From: Sphingomonas adhaesiva | GTDB taxonomy: Bacteria; Pseudomonadota; Alphaproteobacteria; Sphingomonadales; Sphingomonadaceae | Reading direction: 5' to 3' | Assembly (NCBI RefSeq): GCF_002374855.1 | Contig: NZ_NWVC01000005.1 | Span: 1 to 64,000 of the forward strand | DNA length: 64,000 bases | Shown here: in pieces, positions 16,866-26,936 of the stretch | Layout of the letters: every line of letters starts with the position of its first letter | How positions within the stretch are numbered: position 1 is the first letter of the stretch | Translations under genes and position numbers: made by a program | The notes under the pieces: model-generated | The model's input: only the letters and a program-made list of their open reading frames with translations | Databases searched by the model: none | Told to the model about the DNA's origin: nothing

Positions 16866-18224
16866 TCAGCCGAACACGGTCTTCAGATTCATGAATTCGT
16901 GGAGGCCGTAGGGGCCGAGTTCGCGCCCGTGGCCGGAGCGCTTGACCCCGCCGAACGGCGCCTCCGGCGAGGAGGCGAGCATCCGGTTCACCGCGGTCAT
17001 CCCCGCCTCGATATCGCGGACGAAGCGTGCCTGTTCGTCGGCGTCGTTGGTCCACACCGACGATCCCAGTCCGAACGGCACGTCATTGGCCAGCGCAATC
17101 GCGGCGTCGATGTCGTCGGCGCGGAACACCATCGCGATCGGGCCGAAGACCTCCTCCTGCGCAACCGGGTGGTCGACGGGCACGTCGACGACGACGCCGG
17201 CGGACATGAACGCGCCGCGACCCGGCAGCGCCTCGCCGCCCAGCAGTAGGCGCCCGCCCGCGGCCTTCAGCTGTTCGATCTGGTCGAGCACGGTGTCGCG
17301 CTGCTCGATGCTGGACAGCGGCCCCATGTCGGTGGCCGGGTCCATCGGATCGCCGGCGGCGACCGCTCGCATCGCAGCGCAGAAGCGGTCGAGGAATGCA
17401 TCGTAGACGTCCGCATGGACGATCATCCGCTTGGCGCAGATGCACGACTGGCCGGTGTTCTGCACCCGCGCCTTGGCCGCGACCTTTGCCGCCTCATCCA
17501 GATCGGCGGAGGGCATGACGATGAACGGGTCGGAGCCGCCCAGTTCCAGCACGACCTTCTTGAGCGCGCGGCCCGCCGATTCGGCGACCTTCATCCCCGC
17601 GCCCTCGCTGCCGGTCAGCGTCACCGCGACGATGCGCGGGTCGGCGATCAGCGCATCGACCTTGTCGGCGCGGATCGGCAGGTTCTGGAACACGCCGGCC
17701 GGGGCGCCGGCGGCGATGATCGCCTCATCGATCGCGGCGGCGCACCCTTGCGTCAGCGAGGCGTGCTTGAGCAGCCCGACATTCCCCGCCAGCAGCGTCG
17801 GCGCGACGAAGCGCACCACCTGCCAGTACGGGAAATTCCACGGCATCACCGCCAGTACCGGCCCCTGCGGCAGGTAATGGGTGGTGGCCGGACCCGCGGC
17901 GGTCTGAAAGGTCACCGGCTCGAGCATCGCCGGGCCGTTCTGCGCGTAGTGGCGGAAGCCGGCGGCGCATTTCCCCACCTCGGCGATCGCGGAGGCGAGC
18001 GTCTTGCCCATTTCGCGCGTGGCGATTTCCGCCAGGCGGCGCTTGTCCGCCTCGAACCGCTCGGCGATCCGTTCGAGCAGCGCGGCGCGCTCTGCGAGGG
18101 GGACGAGCCGCCACTGGCGATAGGCGTCGTGCGCGCGGGCGATGCGCGCCTCCACCTCGTCTGTGGTCAGTTCGGCGAAGGTGGCGCCGGGCGTGCCGGT
18201 CGCGGGGTCGATGCTCTGGAACAT
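16866..18224 (-). CDS. NAD(P)-dependent succinate-semialdehyde dehydrogenase-type ALDH
   Basis: 452 residues from MFQSIDPATG at 18224; the frame extends further but the ALDH family begins here. Catalytic residues: E227 in VVLELGGSDPF and C261 in NTGQSCICAK; MPWNFPYW at 127-134. The shortened N-terminus and the NTGQSCICAKR motif are typical of bacterial succinate-semialdehyde dehydrogenases of the Sad/YneI type rather than GabD. It would oxidise succinate semialdehyde to succinate; other short aldehydes are possible. Monocistronic, divergent from xseB with 102 bases between starts. Confidence 0.85.
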   Translation of the reverse strand: MFQSIDPATGTPGATFAELTTDEVEARIARAHDAYRQWRLVPLAERAALLERIAERFEADKRRLAEIATREMGKTLASAIAEVGKCAAGFRHYAQNGPAMLEPVTFQTAAGPATTHYLPQGPVLAVMPWNFPYWQVVRFVAPTLLAGNVGLLKHASLTQGCAAAIDEAIIAAGAPAGVFQNLPIRADKVDALIADPRIVAVTLTGSEGAGMKVAESAGRALKKVVLELGGSDPFIVMPSADLDEAAKVAAKARVQNTGQSCICAKRMIVHADVYDAFLDRFCAAMRAVAAGDPMDPATDMGPLSSIEQRDTVLDQIEQLKAAGGRLLLGGEALPGRGAFMSAGVVVDVPVDHPVAQEEVFGPIAMVFRADDIDAAIALANDVPFGLGSSVWTNDADEQARFVRDIEAGMTAVNRMLASSPEAPFGGVKRSGHGRELGPYGLHEFMNLKTVFG

Positions 18225-18326
18225 GGTGGCGGACAACGTATCACGCCGTGCGAGGTTCAGCGAGACGCCAACAACTTCGCGCCGCCGTTCTTGACCCCCG
18301 GGGCGGCCCCGTCGCATAGCGGGGCG

Positions 18327-18566
18327 ATGGAGCAGGACATCGAGACGCTGTCGTTCGAAGCGGGTTTGCGCGAACTCGAGGAGATCGTGGGGCGGCTGGA
18401 GTCCGGCGATACCCCGCTGGAGGAGGCGATCCGCCTGTACGAGCGCGGCAGCGCGCTGCGGCAGCGGTGCGCTGACCGGCTGGACGCGGCGCAGGCGCGG
18501 ATCGAGGCGATCCGCCTGGGCGCGGACGGCAAGCCCGCCGGTACGCAGCCGTTCGCCGCCGGATGA
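18327..18566 (+). CDS. xseB: Exodeoxyribonuclease VII small subunit
   Basis: 79 residues: LSFEAGLRELEEIVGRLESG then DTPLEEAIRLYERGSALRQRC, the complete XseB family pattern. It forms the helical subunit that binds several copies to XseA. The start at 18327 gives the family-typical length, although the frame stays open upstream over the aldehyde dehydrogenase. It overlaps ispA by 4 bases (ATGA), the frequent xseB-ispA pairing of Proteobacteria. xseA is not in the window. Confidence 0.93.
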   Translation: MEQDIETLSFEAGLRELEEIVGRLESGDTPLEEAIRLYERGSALRQRCADRLDAAQARIEAIRLGADGKPAGTQPFAAG

Positions 18567-19471
18567 GCGGCGTCATCACCGCGAACCCGGCGCTGCACGC
18601 CGCGCTGAAGGAAGTCGCGGCCGAGATGGACCGCCGCTTCGACGCGCTGCTGAAGGTGCCGGACGATCCGCGCGCGCCGCTGTACCGCGCGATGCGCCAT
18701 GCGACGATCGGTGGGGGCAAGCGGCTGCGCCCGCTGCTGGTGTTCGCCACCGCGCGGCTGTTCGAGGTGTCGCGCGATGCCGCGGGGCGGGTGGCGACCG
18801 CGCTGGAGGCGATCCACGTCTATTCGCTGATCCATGACGATCTGCCCGCGATGGACGACGACGACCTGCGCCACGGCAAGCCGACGGTGCACAAGGCGTT
18901 CGACGAGGCGACCGCGATCCTGGCGGGCGACTGCCTGCACGCGCTGGCGTTCGAGGTGCTGGCCGATCCGGCGACCCATGCCGACCCGTTCGTCCGTGCC
19001 GAGCTGATCGCCGACCTGGCGCGCGCCTCCGGCCCATCCGGCATGGCCGGGGGGCAGGCGATGGACCTGGCCGCCGATGGCGCGCAGTTCGACCTGGGTA
19101 CCGTCACCCGGTTGCAGCAGATGAAGACCGGCGCGCTGATCGGCGCGGCGGTGGAGGCGGGCGCGATCCTGGGTCGCGTGGCGCCCGAGGGGCGCGTCCA
19201 CCTGCGTGGCTATGCGCACGACCTGGGGCTGGCGTTCCAGATCGTCGACGACCTGATGGACGTCGAGGGCGACGAGAAGCTGGCGGGCAAGAAGCTGCGC
19301 AAGGACGGCGAACAGGGCAAGGAGACGTTCGTCTCGCTTCTGGGGATCGACCGCGCGCGCCAGCAGTCGCGGCTGCTGGTCGACCAGGCGATCGACCACC
19401 TGCGCTCCTATGGCGCAGAAGCCGACCTGTTGCGCGCGATCGCCCGCTACGTCGTGGAACGCGACCGGTGA
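18563..19471 (+). CDS. ispA: Farnesyl diphosphate synthase (polyprenyl synthetase)
   Basis: 302 residues. The first aspartate-rich motif is HDDLPAMDDDDLRHGKPT (D92-D98) and the second is VDDLMDVEGD near 228-236; GGGKRLRP at 50-57 binds the substrate. Length, motif spacing and the xseB overlap all indicate IspA, which condenses IPP with DMAPP/GPP to farnesyl diphosphate for ubiquinone, undecaprenol and carotenoid synthesis. A dxs gene often follows in this order but is replaced here by coaD. Confidence 0.93.
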   Translation: MSGVITANPALHAALKEVAAEMDRRFDALLKVPDDPRAPLYRAMRHATIGGGKRLRPLLVFATARLFEVSRDAAGRVATALEAIHVYSLIHDDLPAMDDDDLRHGKPTVHKAFDEATAILAGDCLHALAFEVLADPATHADPFVRAELIADLARASGPSGMAGGQAMDLAADGAQFDLGTVTRLQQMKTGALIGAAVEAGAILGRVAPEGRVHLRGYAHDLGLAFQIVDDLMDVEGDEKLAGKKLRKDGEQGKETFVSLLGIDRARQQSRLLVDQAIDHLRSYGAEADLLRAIARYVVERDR

Positions 19472-19532
19472 CCGACGCGGCCGTCGCCGTCGCGGCGTGC
19501 CGACCCATCCCCTCCTGCTGGTGACGAGCATC

Positions 19533-20045
19533 ATGACCGCATCCCCCCGCATCGGCGTCTATCCCGGCACGTTCGACCCGATCACTTTGGGTCACATGGA
19601 CATCATCCGGCGCGGCGCGAAGCTGGTCGACCGGCTGGTGATCGGGGTGACCACCAACCCCAGCAAGTCGCCGATGTTCTCGCTCGACGAACGCATGGCG
19701 ATGGTCCGCCGCGAGGTGGAGGCGATCGGGGGGGAGATCCACGTCGTCTGTTTCGATTCGCTGCTGATGAACTTCGCCGAGCGCGAGGGGGCGAGCATGA
19801 TCGTGCGCGGGCTGCGCGCGGTCGCCGACTTCGAATACGAATATCAGATGGCGGGCATGAACCAGCAGCTGAACGACCGGATCGAGACGGTCTTCCTGAT
19901 GGCCGACGTGGGGCTGCAGCCGATCGCATCGAAGCTGGTGAAGGAAATCGCGATGTTTGGCGGCGATATCGCCAAGTTCGTCAGCCCCGACGTGTGCCGC
20001 GACGTCGTGGCGCGCGTCGAGAAGATCGGCCGGCGCGGCAGCTGA
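19533..20045 (+). CDS. coaD: Phosphopantetheine adenylyltransferase
   Basis: 170 residues from the ATG at 19533, 61 bases after ispA. Nucleotidyltransferase motif GTFDPITLGHMDII (residues 12-25), IVRGLRAVADFEYEYQMAGMN and QPIASKLVKEI, the last being the ISSSLVKE-like phosphate-binding site. It carries out the penultimate step of coenzyme A synthesis. The longer frame from 19410 overlaps ispA and lacks family sequence. Confidence 0.95.
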   Translation: MTASPRIGVYPGTFDPITLGHMDIIRRGAKLVDRLVIGVTTNPSKSPMFSLDERMAMVRREVEAIGGEIHVVCFDSLLMNFAEREGASMIVRGLRAVADFEYEYQMAGMNQQLNDRIETVFLMADVGLQPIASKLVKEIAMFGGDIAKFVSPDVCRDVVARVEKIGRRGS

Positions 20046-20149
20046 TCGCCGCCCGTTTCGCCGTGCGCCGGGCGAATCCATTCAGTTTGGCGCAAGCCGG
20101 CTTTTGCTTTAGGACCGCGCGGGTTCCCGCTTCTCGAACGAAAGTCACG

Positions 20150-20836
20150 ATGCGTCCGTTCGCTATCCTCGCCGCCCTGGTGGCCGCGTTCGTCACCCTT
20201 CCCGCCGTTGCGCAGACCACCGCCGCCGCGGCGCCGGTCGCCCCGCCGGCGATCACCGACAAGAGCAACATCTGGGTGCTGGACCTGTCCACCGGCGGGC
20301 GGGTGGAGATTCTGCTGCGTCCCGACGTCGCGCCGAAGATGGTCGAGCGGGTGAAGACGCTGACCCGCCAGCATTTCTATGACGGGCTGGTGTTCCACCG
20401 CGTCATCGACGGCTTCATGGCGCAGGGCGGCGATCCGCGCGGTGACGGCACCGGCGGCAGCCAGCTGCCCGACCTGCCGGCGGAGTTCAACTCGCTCCCC
20501 CATGTGCGCGGCGCGGTCGCCGCCGCGCGGGCGGAGAAGGAAGACAGCGCGAACAGCCAGTTCTACATCGTCTTCCAGCCGCGCTTCCAGCTCGACCGGA
20601 AATATACGGTGTTCGGCCGCGTCCTGACCGGCATGCCCTATGTCGACGCGATCGAGCGCGGCGAGCCGCCGGCCAATCCGTCGCGCGTGATCCACGCCTA
20701 TATCGCCAGCGACAATCCCCCCGCCTACGCGCCCCCGCCGCCCGCGATCACCGCGCCCGCGACGCTGCCGACGCTGGCGGGGACGACGCCGAAAAAGGCG
20801 AAGCCGCCGGTCCGGGCCAGCACCCGCCCGCGCTGA
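20150..20836 (+). CDS. Periplasmic cyclophilin-type peptidyl-prolyl isomerase
   Basis: 228 residues with a clear signal peptide ([22 protein letters not shown], probably cleaved after AVA-QT). A cyclophilin domain follows at about 35-190: [46 protein letters not shown] and FGRVLTGM. The tail is rich in Pro, Ala and Lys. The export signal makes it the PpiA-like periplasmic enzyme that catalyses proline isomerisation. It lies 104 bases after coaD and 14 bases before queA. Confidence 0.92.
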   Translation: MRPFAILAALVAAFVTLPAVAQTTAAAAPVAPPAITDKSNIWVLDLSTGGRVEILLRPDVAPKMVERVKTLTRQHFYDGLVFHRVIDGFMAQGGDPRGDGTGGSQLPDLPAEFNSLPHVRGAVAAARAEKEDSANSQFYIVFQPRFQLDRKYTVFGRVLTGMPYVDAIERGEPPANPSRVIHAYIASDNPPAYAPPPPAITAPATLPTLAGTTPKKAKPPVRASTRPR

Positions 20837-20850
20837 GGCGCGCGACGACG

Positions 20851-21876
20851 ATGCTGGTCGACCTGTTCGATTTCGCGCTGCCGCCGGAGCGGATCGCGCT
20901 ACGCCCCGCCGCGCCGCGCGATACCGCGCGGATGCTGGTGGTGACGCCCGATGCGCTCGCCGACCGGATCGTGCGCGATCTGCCGTCTCAGCTGCGGCGC
21001 GGCGATCTGCTGGTGTTCAACGATACGCGCGTGATCCCGGCGCAGCTGGAGGGGACGCGCGGCGACGCGCGGATCGGTGCGACGCTGCACAAGCGCGAAG
21101 GCCCGCGCCGCTGGCGCGCGTTCGTGCGCAATGCGCGGCGGCTGCGCGACGGCGACCTGATCGACTTCGGCGCCGGGGTCGCGGCGGCGGCGCGCGATCG
21201 GGCGGACGACGGCAGCTGGGCGCTGGAGTTCGCCGGCGACGAGCCGGTCGAGCTGCTGCTGGAGCGCGCCGGGCGGATGCCGCTGCCCCCGTACATCGCG
21301 GGCAAGCGCGCCACCGACGCGCGCGACGCCGACGATTACCAGACGATGTTCGCCAACGAACCCGGCGCGGTCGCCGCCCCGACCGCGGCGCTGCACTTCA
21401 CGCCGGATCTGCTGGCTGCGCTGGCGGCGGCCGGGGTCGACCATGCGACGCTGACGCTGCATGTCGGCGCGGGGACGTTCCTGCCGGTGAAGGCCGACGA
21501 TACCGCCGACCATCGGATGCACGCCGAATGGGGGCGGATCGACGCCGCCACCGCCGAGCGCCTCAACACAGTGCGCGCGGCCGGCGGACGCGTGATCGCG
21601 GTGGGCACCACGTCGCTGCGGCTGATCGAAAGCGCGGCGGGCGACGATGGCGTGATCCGCCCGTTCGAGGGCGACACCGCCATCTTCATCACCCCGGGCT
21701 ATCGCTTCCGCGGGATCGACGGCCTGATGACCAATTTCCACCTGCCGCGCTCGACGCTGTTCATGCTGGTCTCGGCACTGATGGGGCTGGAGCGGATGCA
21801 GGCGGCCTATGCGCATGCGATCACGCGGGACTATCGCTTCTACAGCTACGGCGACGCATCGCTGCTACTGCCCTGA
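20851..21876 (+). CDS. queA: S-adenosylmethionine:tRNA ribosyltransferase-isomerase QueA
   Basis: 341 residues, full length for Que[83 protein letters not shown] and [17 protein letters not shown]. It adds the cyclopentene diol group of queuosine to tRNA. A ppi-queA order is common in alphaproteobacteria, usually with tgt next. Here tgt is absent and the 3' end overlaps the convergent SGNH gene by 31 bases. Confidence 0.96.
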   Translation: MLVDLFDFALPPERIALRPAAPRDTARMLVVTPDALADRIVRDLPSQLRRGDLLVFNDTRVIPAQLEGTRGDARIGATLHKREGPRRWRAFVRNARRLRDGDLIDFGAGVAAAARDRADDGSWALEFAGDEPVELLLERAGRMPLPPYIAGKRATDARDADDYQTMFANEPGAVAAPTAALHFTPDLLAALAAAGVDHATLTLHVGAGTFLPVKADDTADHRMHAEWGRIDAATAERLNTVRAAGGRVIAVGTTSLRLIESAAGDDGVIRPFEGDTAIFITPGYRFRGIDGLMTNFHLPRSTLFMLVSALMGLERMQAAYAHAITRDYRFYSYGDASLLLP

Positions 21877-22943
21877 TCGTGTGCCCGATCGGCCGGCGTG
21901 CGGGTCGCCAGCGCCAGCGCGACCGCATGGGCGACCAGCGCGTGGCCGTGCGGGTTCCAATGGCCGTCGAGGGGTGCCCGGTCGATCGGGCGATGGTCGC
22001 GCGCCACCGCGGCGGCGAAGATCGGCGCCGTCGCTACCGTCCGGATTCCCGCCGCATCCGCTTCGCGACGGAGCCACGCGCGCGCCACATCGTCGCGATC
22101 GGGGCAGGCGGGGGGCGGCGCGGCCGCTGCGGCGACCGGCGCGGGGTGCTCGCCGTCGAACACCAGCACGACCCGCTGCGGCGGCAGCGACAGCGCGGTC
22201 GGCAATGCCGCCAGCCACCGCGCCAGCAGCCGCCGGTCGGCGGCTTCCAGTCGTGCCGGCACGCAGCGCGTTGCCCGTTCGCTGGCGAAGCCGGAGGCGA
22301 ACAGCGTCGCGGCGCTGAGCTTCAGGTTGCCACGCGCATAGCGCAGCACGGCCAGATCGCGCGCCATCTTCGCCATCCGTCCGCGCCGCCGTTCCGGCAC
22401 GATCCGGATCAGGTCGGGCCCGTCGTCCCAGCGGAAGAAGCCCGGCGCGCTGCCGAACCCCTCGACAACATCGCCCTTGGTCACCAGCACGACCGCCCAG
22501 CGCGGTCGATAGCGCGCGCCCGCGAGCCGTGCCACGCCCAGGTAATGCGGCAGCGACGCGCCGGAGGATCCGAAATTGTAGACCTGATCCGCGGGCAGGC
22601 CCAGATCGTGCGCGAGCCGCGCCTGGAGCATCGTCGGATAGGGGTTCATATAGCCTTCGACGAAGCTGTCGCCGATCACCACGCCCACGTGCGCGCCGTC
22701 GCGATAGTCGAACGGGGCGATATAGCCGGCATTGTTGATCGTGCCGCGCTGCACGTTCTCCAGCGCCCAGCCCGACGAGGACGTGAACCGCGAATTCGGA
22801 ACCAGCCGATGCGCGGGCCAGCCCGGGACCGGATCGGCTGCGGCGATCCCGGCGGGGATCGGCAGCGCGCGCAGGACCAGTTCCGCAAGCAGCACCGCGG
22901 CGATCAGGCCGGCGAGGAGGAAGCCGAGGGGCCGGGCCAGCAT
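21846..22943 (-). CDS. SGNH/GDSL-type hydrolase, partner of the MBOAT protein
   Basis: 365 residues from the ATG at 22943, placed 5 bases after AGGGG; a GTG two codons upstream (22949) is possible. A single N-terminal membrane anchor (about residues 6-25) is followed by the esterase block [10 protein letters not shown] (Ser near 93) and, near the C-terminus, [16 protein letters not shown] with the D..H pair of the SGNH triad. This is the AlgJ/AlgX-like partner of a membrane O-acyltransferase and probably transfers acetyl groups to an exported polysaccharide. It is 8 bases after the MBOAT stop, and its 3' end overlaps queA tail-to-tail. Confidence 0.8.
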   Translation of the reverse strand: MLARPLGFLLAGLIAAVLLAELVLRALPIPAGIAAADPVPGWPAHRLVPNSRFTSSSGWALENVQRGTINNAGYIAPFDYRDGAHVGVVIGDSFVEGYMNPYPTMLQARLAHDLGLPADQVYNFGSSGASLPHYLGVARLAGARYRPRWAVVLVTKGDVVEGFGSAPGFFRWDDGPDLIRIVPERRRGRMAKMARDLAVLRYARGNLKLSAATLFASGFASERATRCVPARLEAADRRLLARWLAALPTALSLPPQRVVLVFDGEHPAPVAAAAAPPPACPDRDDVARAWLRREADAAGIRTVATAPIFAAAVARDHRPIDRAPLDGHWNPHGHALVAHAVALALATRTPADRAHDQGSSSDASP

Positions 22944-22951
22944 CGTCACCC

Positions 22952-24415
22952 CTAGAAGTTGAAGTAGATGAAGGCGCTGTTGGTGCGCGACGCCGCGACC
23001 ATCGCCAGCCAGATCACGACGATCAGTGCGCCGCCGATCGCGATCATCGCGCCGTCACCGCGCCGGGCCAGCGACCGGTCCAGCGCGGCGGCGAGCGGCC
23101 CGTCGACGATCCGCTGCGAATTGGGCAGCAGCGCCGCTGCGGCGGCCAGCGGGACGAGCACCAGCCAGTGCGACGGCGTCGCCGCCAGCACGTCCTGCGA
23201 CGGCTGCCGGCCCGCCATCGCGCCGAGCATGTGCATCGCCTCACCCACCGACGTCGCGCGGAAGAATACCCAGGCGACGACGACGGCGACCATCGTCAGC
23301 CCCCATCCGATGATCCGGCCACCGCGACCGCCGCGATCCGGGCCGAGGGCGAGGCGCGCCGCCGCCCAGTTCCAGACATGGTTGATGATGAGATAGACGC
23401 CGTGCAGCGCGCCCCAGATCACGAAGGTCCACGCCGCGCCGTGCCACAGGCCGCCCAGCACCATCGTGACGAACAGGTTCACGTATCGCCGCGCCTTGCC
23501 GCGCCGGTTGCCGCCCAGTGCGATGTAGAGATAGTCGCGCAGGAACCGCGACAGCGTCATGTGCCAGCGGCGCCAGAAATCGACGATGCTGGTGGATTGA
23601 TAGGGCGAATCGAAATTGAACGGCAGCCGGATGCCGAACAGCAGCGATATGCCCACCGCCATGTCCGAATAGCCCGAGAAATCGAAATAGATCTGCAATG
23701 CATAAGCGATCGCGCCTTCCCAGGCATGCGCCGGGCCGACCGCCCCGCCGGCCGCGGCGTTGAACGCCGCGTCGGCCATGTCCGAGATGCTGTCGGCGAC
23801 CAGCACCTTCTTGGCCAGCCCGATGACCAGGAACCCCAGGCCCAGGCCGATATTGCGCAGCCGCGGGCGATAGGTCGCGCGGTCCGCGAACTGCGGCATC
23901 ATTTCGGCGTGGTGCAGGATCGGCCCGGCGATCAGGTGCGGGAAATAGGTGACGAACAGCAGATAGGACAGCGGCCGGTGTTCGCGCACCTTCCCGTGAT
24001 AGGCGTCGACCAGATAGGCGATCTGGGTGAAGGTGAAGAAGGAAATGCCGATCGGCAGCACCACCGACAACGCCGGCCAGGCGATGCCGATCGCGCCCAG
24101 CGATTCGGCGAAGAAGTTGTAATATTTATAATAGCCAAGGATCAAAAGATCGGCCGCGATGAACAGCGCGGCGCAGTTCCACGCGCGTCTGCGCGACCCC
24201 GCGCCCGCGATGACCAGTCCGCCGCAGAAATTGAGCGCGATCGACCCCAGCAGCAGGATCAGAAACTGCGGAACCCAATAGCCGTAGAAGGTCAGCGATG
24301 CCGCGGCGAGCCACGCGATCCCCGCCGCCGCGCCGCCGAACCGCGCGACGACAAAGAATCCGGCAAGCGTGATCGGCAGGAAGAGGAACAGGAACAGTCC
24401 GGACGTGAAGAGCAA
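22952..24415 (-). CDS. MBOAT-family membrane O-acyltransferase (AlgI-like)
   Basis: 487 residues with about ten hydrophobic segments. Signature blocks: FFTFTQIAYLVDAYHGKVRE, YFDFSGYSDMAVGISLLFGI, RWHMTLSRFLRDYLYIALGG and LGGLWHGAAWTFVIWGALHG, the last holding the catalytic histidine. It starts with TTG at 24415 (LLFTSGLFLFLFLPI matches the MLFNS-type family start); the nearest upstream ATG is in another frame. With the SGNH gene it forms a two-gene unit for acetylating an exopolysaccharide or glycolipid. No polysaccharide synthase genes are nearby, so the substrate is unknown. Confidence 0.88.
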   Translation of the reverse strand: MLFTSGLFLFLFLPITLAGFFVVARFGGAAAGIAWLAAASLTFYGYWVPQFLILLLGSIALNFCGGLVIAGAGSRRRAWNCAALFIAADLLILGYYKYYNFFAESLGAIGIAWPALSVVLPIGISFFTFTQIAYLVDAYHGKVREHRPLSYLLFVTYFPHLIAGPILHHAEMMPQFADRATYRPRLRNIGLGLGFLVIGLAKKVLVADSISDMADAAFNAAAGGAVGPAHAWEGAIAYALQIYFDFSGYSDMAVGISLLFGIRLPFNFDSPYQSTSIVDFWRRWHMTLSRFLRDYLYIALGGNRRGKARRYVNLFVTMVLGGLWHGAAWTFVIWGALHGVYLIINHVWNWAAARLALGPDRGGRGGRIIGWGLTMVAVVVAWVFFRATSVGEAMHMLGAMAGRQPSQDVLAATPSHWLVLVPLAAAAALLPNSQRIVDGPLAAALDRSLARRGDGAMIAIGGALIVVIWLAMVAASRTNSAFIYFNF

Positions 24416-24501
24416 CGCAACGCCCCTGACATGCTGTCGTCGTCCAGCGCTAGGCAGTGGCGCTTGCCCGTGTCAAGGACGATCGCCCAGGGCAAGGCGG
24501 A

Positions 24502-24539
24502 GCGGGGCGGGTTGCTATGCCGGCCCCGTGCCGCCCCGC
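24502..24539 (-). terminator. Possible hairpin downstream of the malic enzyme gene
   Basis: GCGGGGCGG pairs with CCGCCCCGC across a 20-base loop, 22 bases past the end of the malic enzyme gene on the minus strand. GC-rich and without a T run. Confidence 0.35.
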
Positions 24540-24560
24540 CGCGGCATCACGCCTCCACGA

Positions 24561-26837
24561 TCAACGGGCGATCCCGCCGGCCGCGAGCACCGCCAGCGTC
24601 ACCAGTTCGCTGGCGGTGGCGGTCATCGCGGCGATCTGCACCGGCTTTTCCATGCCGACCAGCATCGGGCCGATCATCTGGTCGCCGCCCAGTTCGCGCA
24701 GCAGCTTGGCGGAGATATTGGCCGATTGCAGCCCCGGCATCACCAGAATGTTGGCCGGCCCGGACAGGCGGGCGAACGGGTAATTGGCCAGCTGGCGCGG
24801 GTTGAGCGCGACGTCAGGGGCCATTTCGCCTTCATATTCGAAGCTGACCTGCCGCTTGTCGAGCGCGGTCACCGCCTCGCGGATATTGTCCAGCCACTGG
24901 CCCGACGGATTGCCGAAGGTGGAATAGCTGAGGAAGGCAACGCGTGGTTCGTGGCCCATGCGGCGCGCGACCGCGGCGGTCTGTTCCGCGATGTCGGCCA
25001 GTTCCTCCGCCGTCGGGCGCTCGTTGACGGTGGTGTCGGCGATGAAGACGGTGTGCGACTGGCCGACCATCACATGGATGCCGAACGCGGTGCGGCCGGG
25101 CGCCGGATCGATCACGCGCCGCACCTCGCGCATCGACTGCGCCCAGGGGCGGGTGACGCCGGTGATCATCGCATCCGCCTCGCCCAGCTGAAGCAGGACG
25201 GAGCCGAAGATGTTGCGGTCCTGGTTGATCATCCGCTCGACTTCGCGGCGCAGGAAACCGCGGCGCTGGAGGCGGGCGTAGAGGAAATCGACCATCCGCG
25301 GCACCAGCGGCGACACGCGGCTGTTGTGCAGTTCATATTCTTCCGGGTTGGCGATCCCCAGTTCGCGCAGCCGGTCGTACACGTCGTCGCGCCCGACCAG
25401 CACCGGCGTGCCATAGCCGCCTTCCTTGAAGGCGATCGCGGCGCGCAGCACCACTTCCTCCTCGCCCTCCGCGAACAGCACGCGCTTGGGATGCGCCTTG
25501 GCGCCTTCATAGGCCAGGCTGAGGACCGCCGTGGTCGGGTTGAGGCGGGCGCGCAGCGCATCGCGATAGGCGGCCATGTCGAGGATCGGCTTGGTCGCGA
25601 CGCCCGAATCCATCGCCGCCTTCGCCACCGCGACCGACACCAGTTCCATCAGGCGGGGATCGAACGGCGCGGGGATGATATATTCGGGGCCGAACGAATG
25701 GCGCACGCCATAAGCGGCGGCGACCTCTTCGGGCACGCGCTCACGCGCCAGTTCGGCGATCGCATTGGCGGCGGCGATTTTCATCGCATCGTTGATCCCC
25801 GTCGCGCGCACGTCCAGCGCGCCGCGGAAGATGAACGGGAAGCCGAGCACGTTGTTGACCTGGTTCGGATAGTCCGACCGGCCGGTGGCGACGATCGCGT
25901 CGGGGCGCGCGGCCTTCGCCAGTTCGGGGCGGATTTCCGGTTCCGGGTTGGCCATCGCGAAGATGATCGGCGCGGGCGCCATGTCCTTGACCATTTCCGG
26001 CTTCAGCGCGCCGGCGGCGGACAGGCCCAGGAACACGTCGGCGCCGCTCAGCGCCTCGGTCAGGGTACGGCGGTCGGTGTTGGCGGCATGCGCGGACTGC
26101 CACTGGTTCACACCGTCGCGGCCCTGGTAGATCACGCCGGTGCGGTCGCAGATCAGCACGTTGTCGTGGCGCACGCCCATCGCCTTGATGAGTTCGGTGC
26201 ACGCGATCGCCGCCGCGCCCGCACCGTTCACGACGACCTTCACCTCCTCCAGCTTGCGCCCTGTCAGCAGACAGGCGTTGATCAGGCCCGCGGCGCAGAT
26301 GATCGCGGTGCCGTGCTGGTCGTCATGGAAGACCGGAATGTTCATCCGCTCGCGCAGCGTCTGCTCGATGATGAAGCACTCGGGCGCCTTGATATCCTCG
26401 AGGTTGATCCCGCCGAAGCTGGGTTCCAGCAGCGCGACCGCGTTGACGAAGGCGTCGACGTCCTCGGTCGCGACCTCCAGGTCGATCGAATCGACGTCGG
26501 CGAACCGCTTGAAGAGCACCGCCTTGCCCTCCATCACCGGCTTGGAGGCGAGCGCGCCGAGATTGCCCAGCCCCAGGATCGCGGTGCCGTTCGAGATGAC
26601 CGCGACCAGATTGCCCTTGGCCGTATAGTCGTAGGCGGTCGCCGGATCGTCGGCGATCGCGCGCACCGGCACGGCGACGCCGGGGGAATAAGCGAGCGCC
26701 AGATCGCGCTGCGTCGCCATCGGTTTGGACGCGACGATCTCGATCTTGCCGGGGCGCCCTTCCGAATGGAACAGCAGCGCCTCGCGCTCGGAAAACTGGA
26801 TGTTGCGATCTTCGGTGGCGGTGCGGTCGTCGGTCAT
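24561..26837 (-). CDS. maeB: NADP-dependent malic enzyme with phosphotransacetylase-like domain
   Basis: 758 residues, the two-domain MaeB layout. The malic enzyme domain (1 to about 430) has AYSPGVAVPV, YDYTAKGNLVAVISNGTAIL, EDIKAPECFIIE, FHDDQHGTAII and the nucleotide site VVNGAGAAAIACTELI. The C-terminal half (about 435-758) resembles phosphate acetyltransferase: VLFAEGEEEVVLRAA, NSRVSPLVPRMVD, GVTRPWAQSMREVRRVI and LVMPGLQSANI. It converts malate to pyruvate with NADPH formation; the PTA-like domain is thought to be regulatory through acetyl-CoA binding. Monocistronic. Confidence 0.95.
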   Translation of the reverse strand: MTDDRTATEDRNIQFSEREALLFHSEGRPGKIEIVASKPMATQRDLALAYSPGVAVPVRAIADDPATAYDYTAKGNLVAVISNGTAILGLGNLGALASKPVMEGKAVLFKRFADVDSIDLEVATEDVDAFVNAVALLEPSFGGINLEDIKAPECFIIEQTLRERMNIPVFHDDQHGTAIICAAGLINACLLTGRKLEEVKVVVNGAGAAAIACTELIKAMGVRHDNVLICDRTGVIYQGRDGVNQWQSAHAANTDRRTLTEALSGADVFLGLSAAGALKPEMVKDMAPAPIIFAMANPEPEIRPELAKAARPDAIVATGRSDYPNQVNNVLGFPFIFRGALDVRATGINDAMKIAAANAIAELARERVPEEVAAAYGVRHSFGPEYIIPAPFDPRLMELVSVAVAKAAMDSGVATKPILDMAAYRDALRARLNPTTAVLSLAYEGAKAHPKRVLFAEGEEEVVLRAAIAFKEGGYGTPVLVGRDDVYDRLRELGIANPEEYELHNSRVSPLVPRMVDFLYARLQRRGFLRREVERMINQDRNIFGSVLLQLGEADAMITGVTRPWAQSMREVRRVIDPAPGRTAFGIHVMVGQSHTVFIADTTVNERPTAEELADIAEQTAAVARRMGHEPRVAFLSYSTFGNPSGQWLDNIREAVTALDKRQVSFEYEGEMAPDVALNPRQLANYPFARLSGPANILVMPGLQSANISAKLLRELGGDQMIGPMLVGMEKPVQIAAMTATASELVTLAVLAAGGIAR

Positions 26838-26936
26838 GCCCTGCCCTTAGGGAAAGCGGCGGGAAATGGGAACGGTCGGGACGCAAACCGGTACGATCAG
26901 GCAACAAAATTTCCGCAATCCAGCGAGCGTGCGTCG

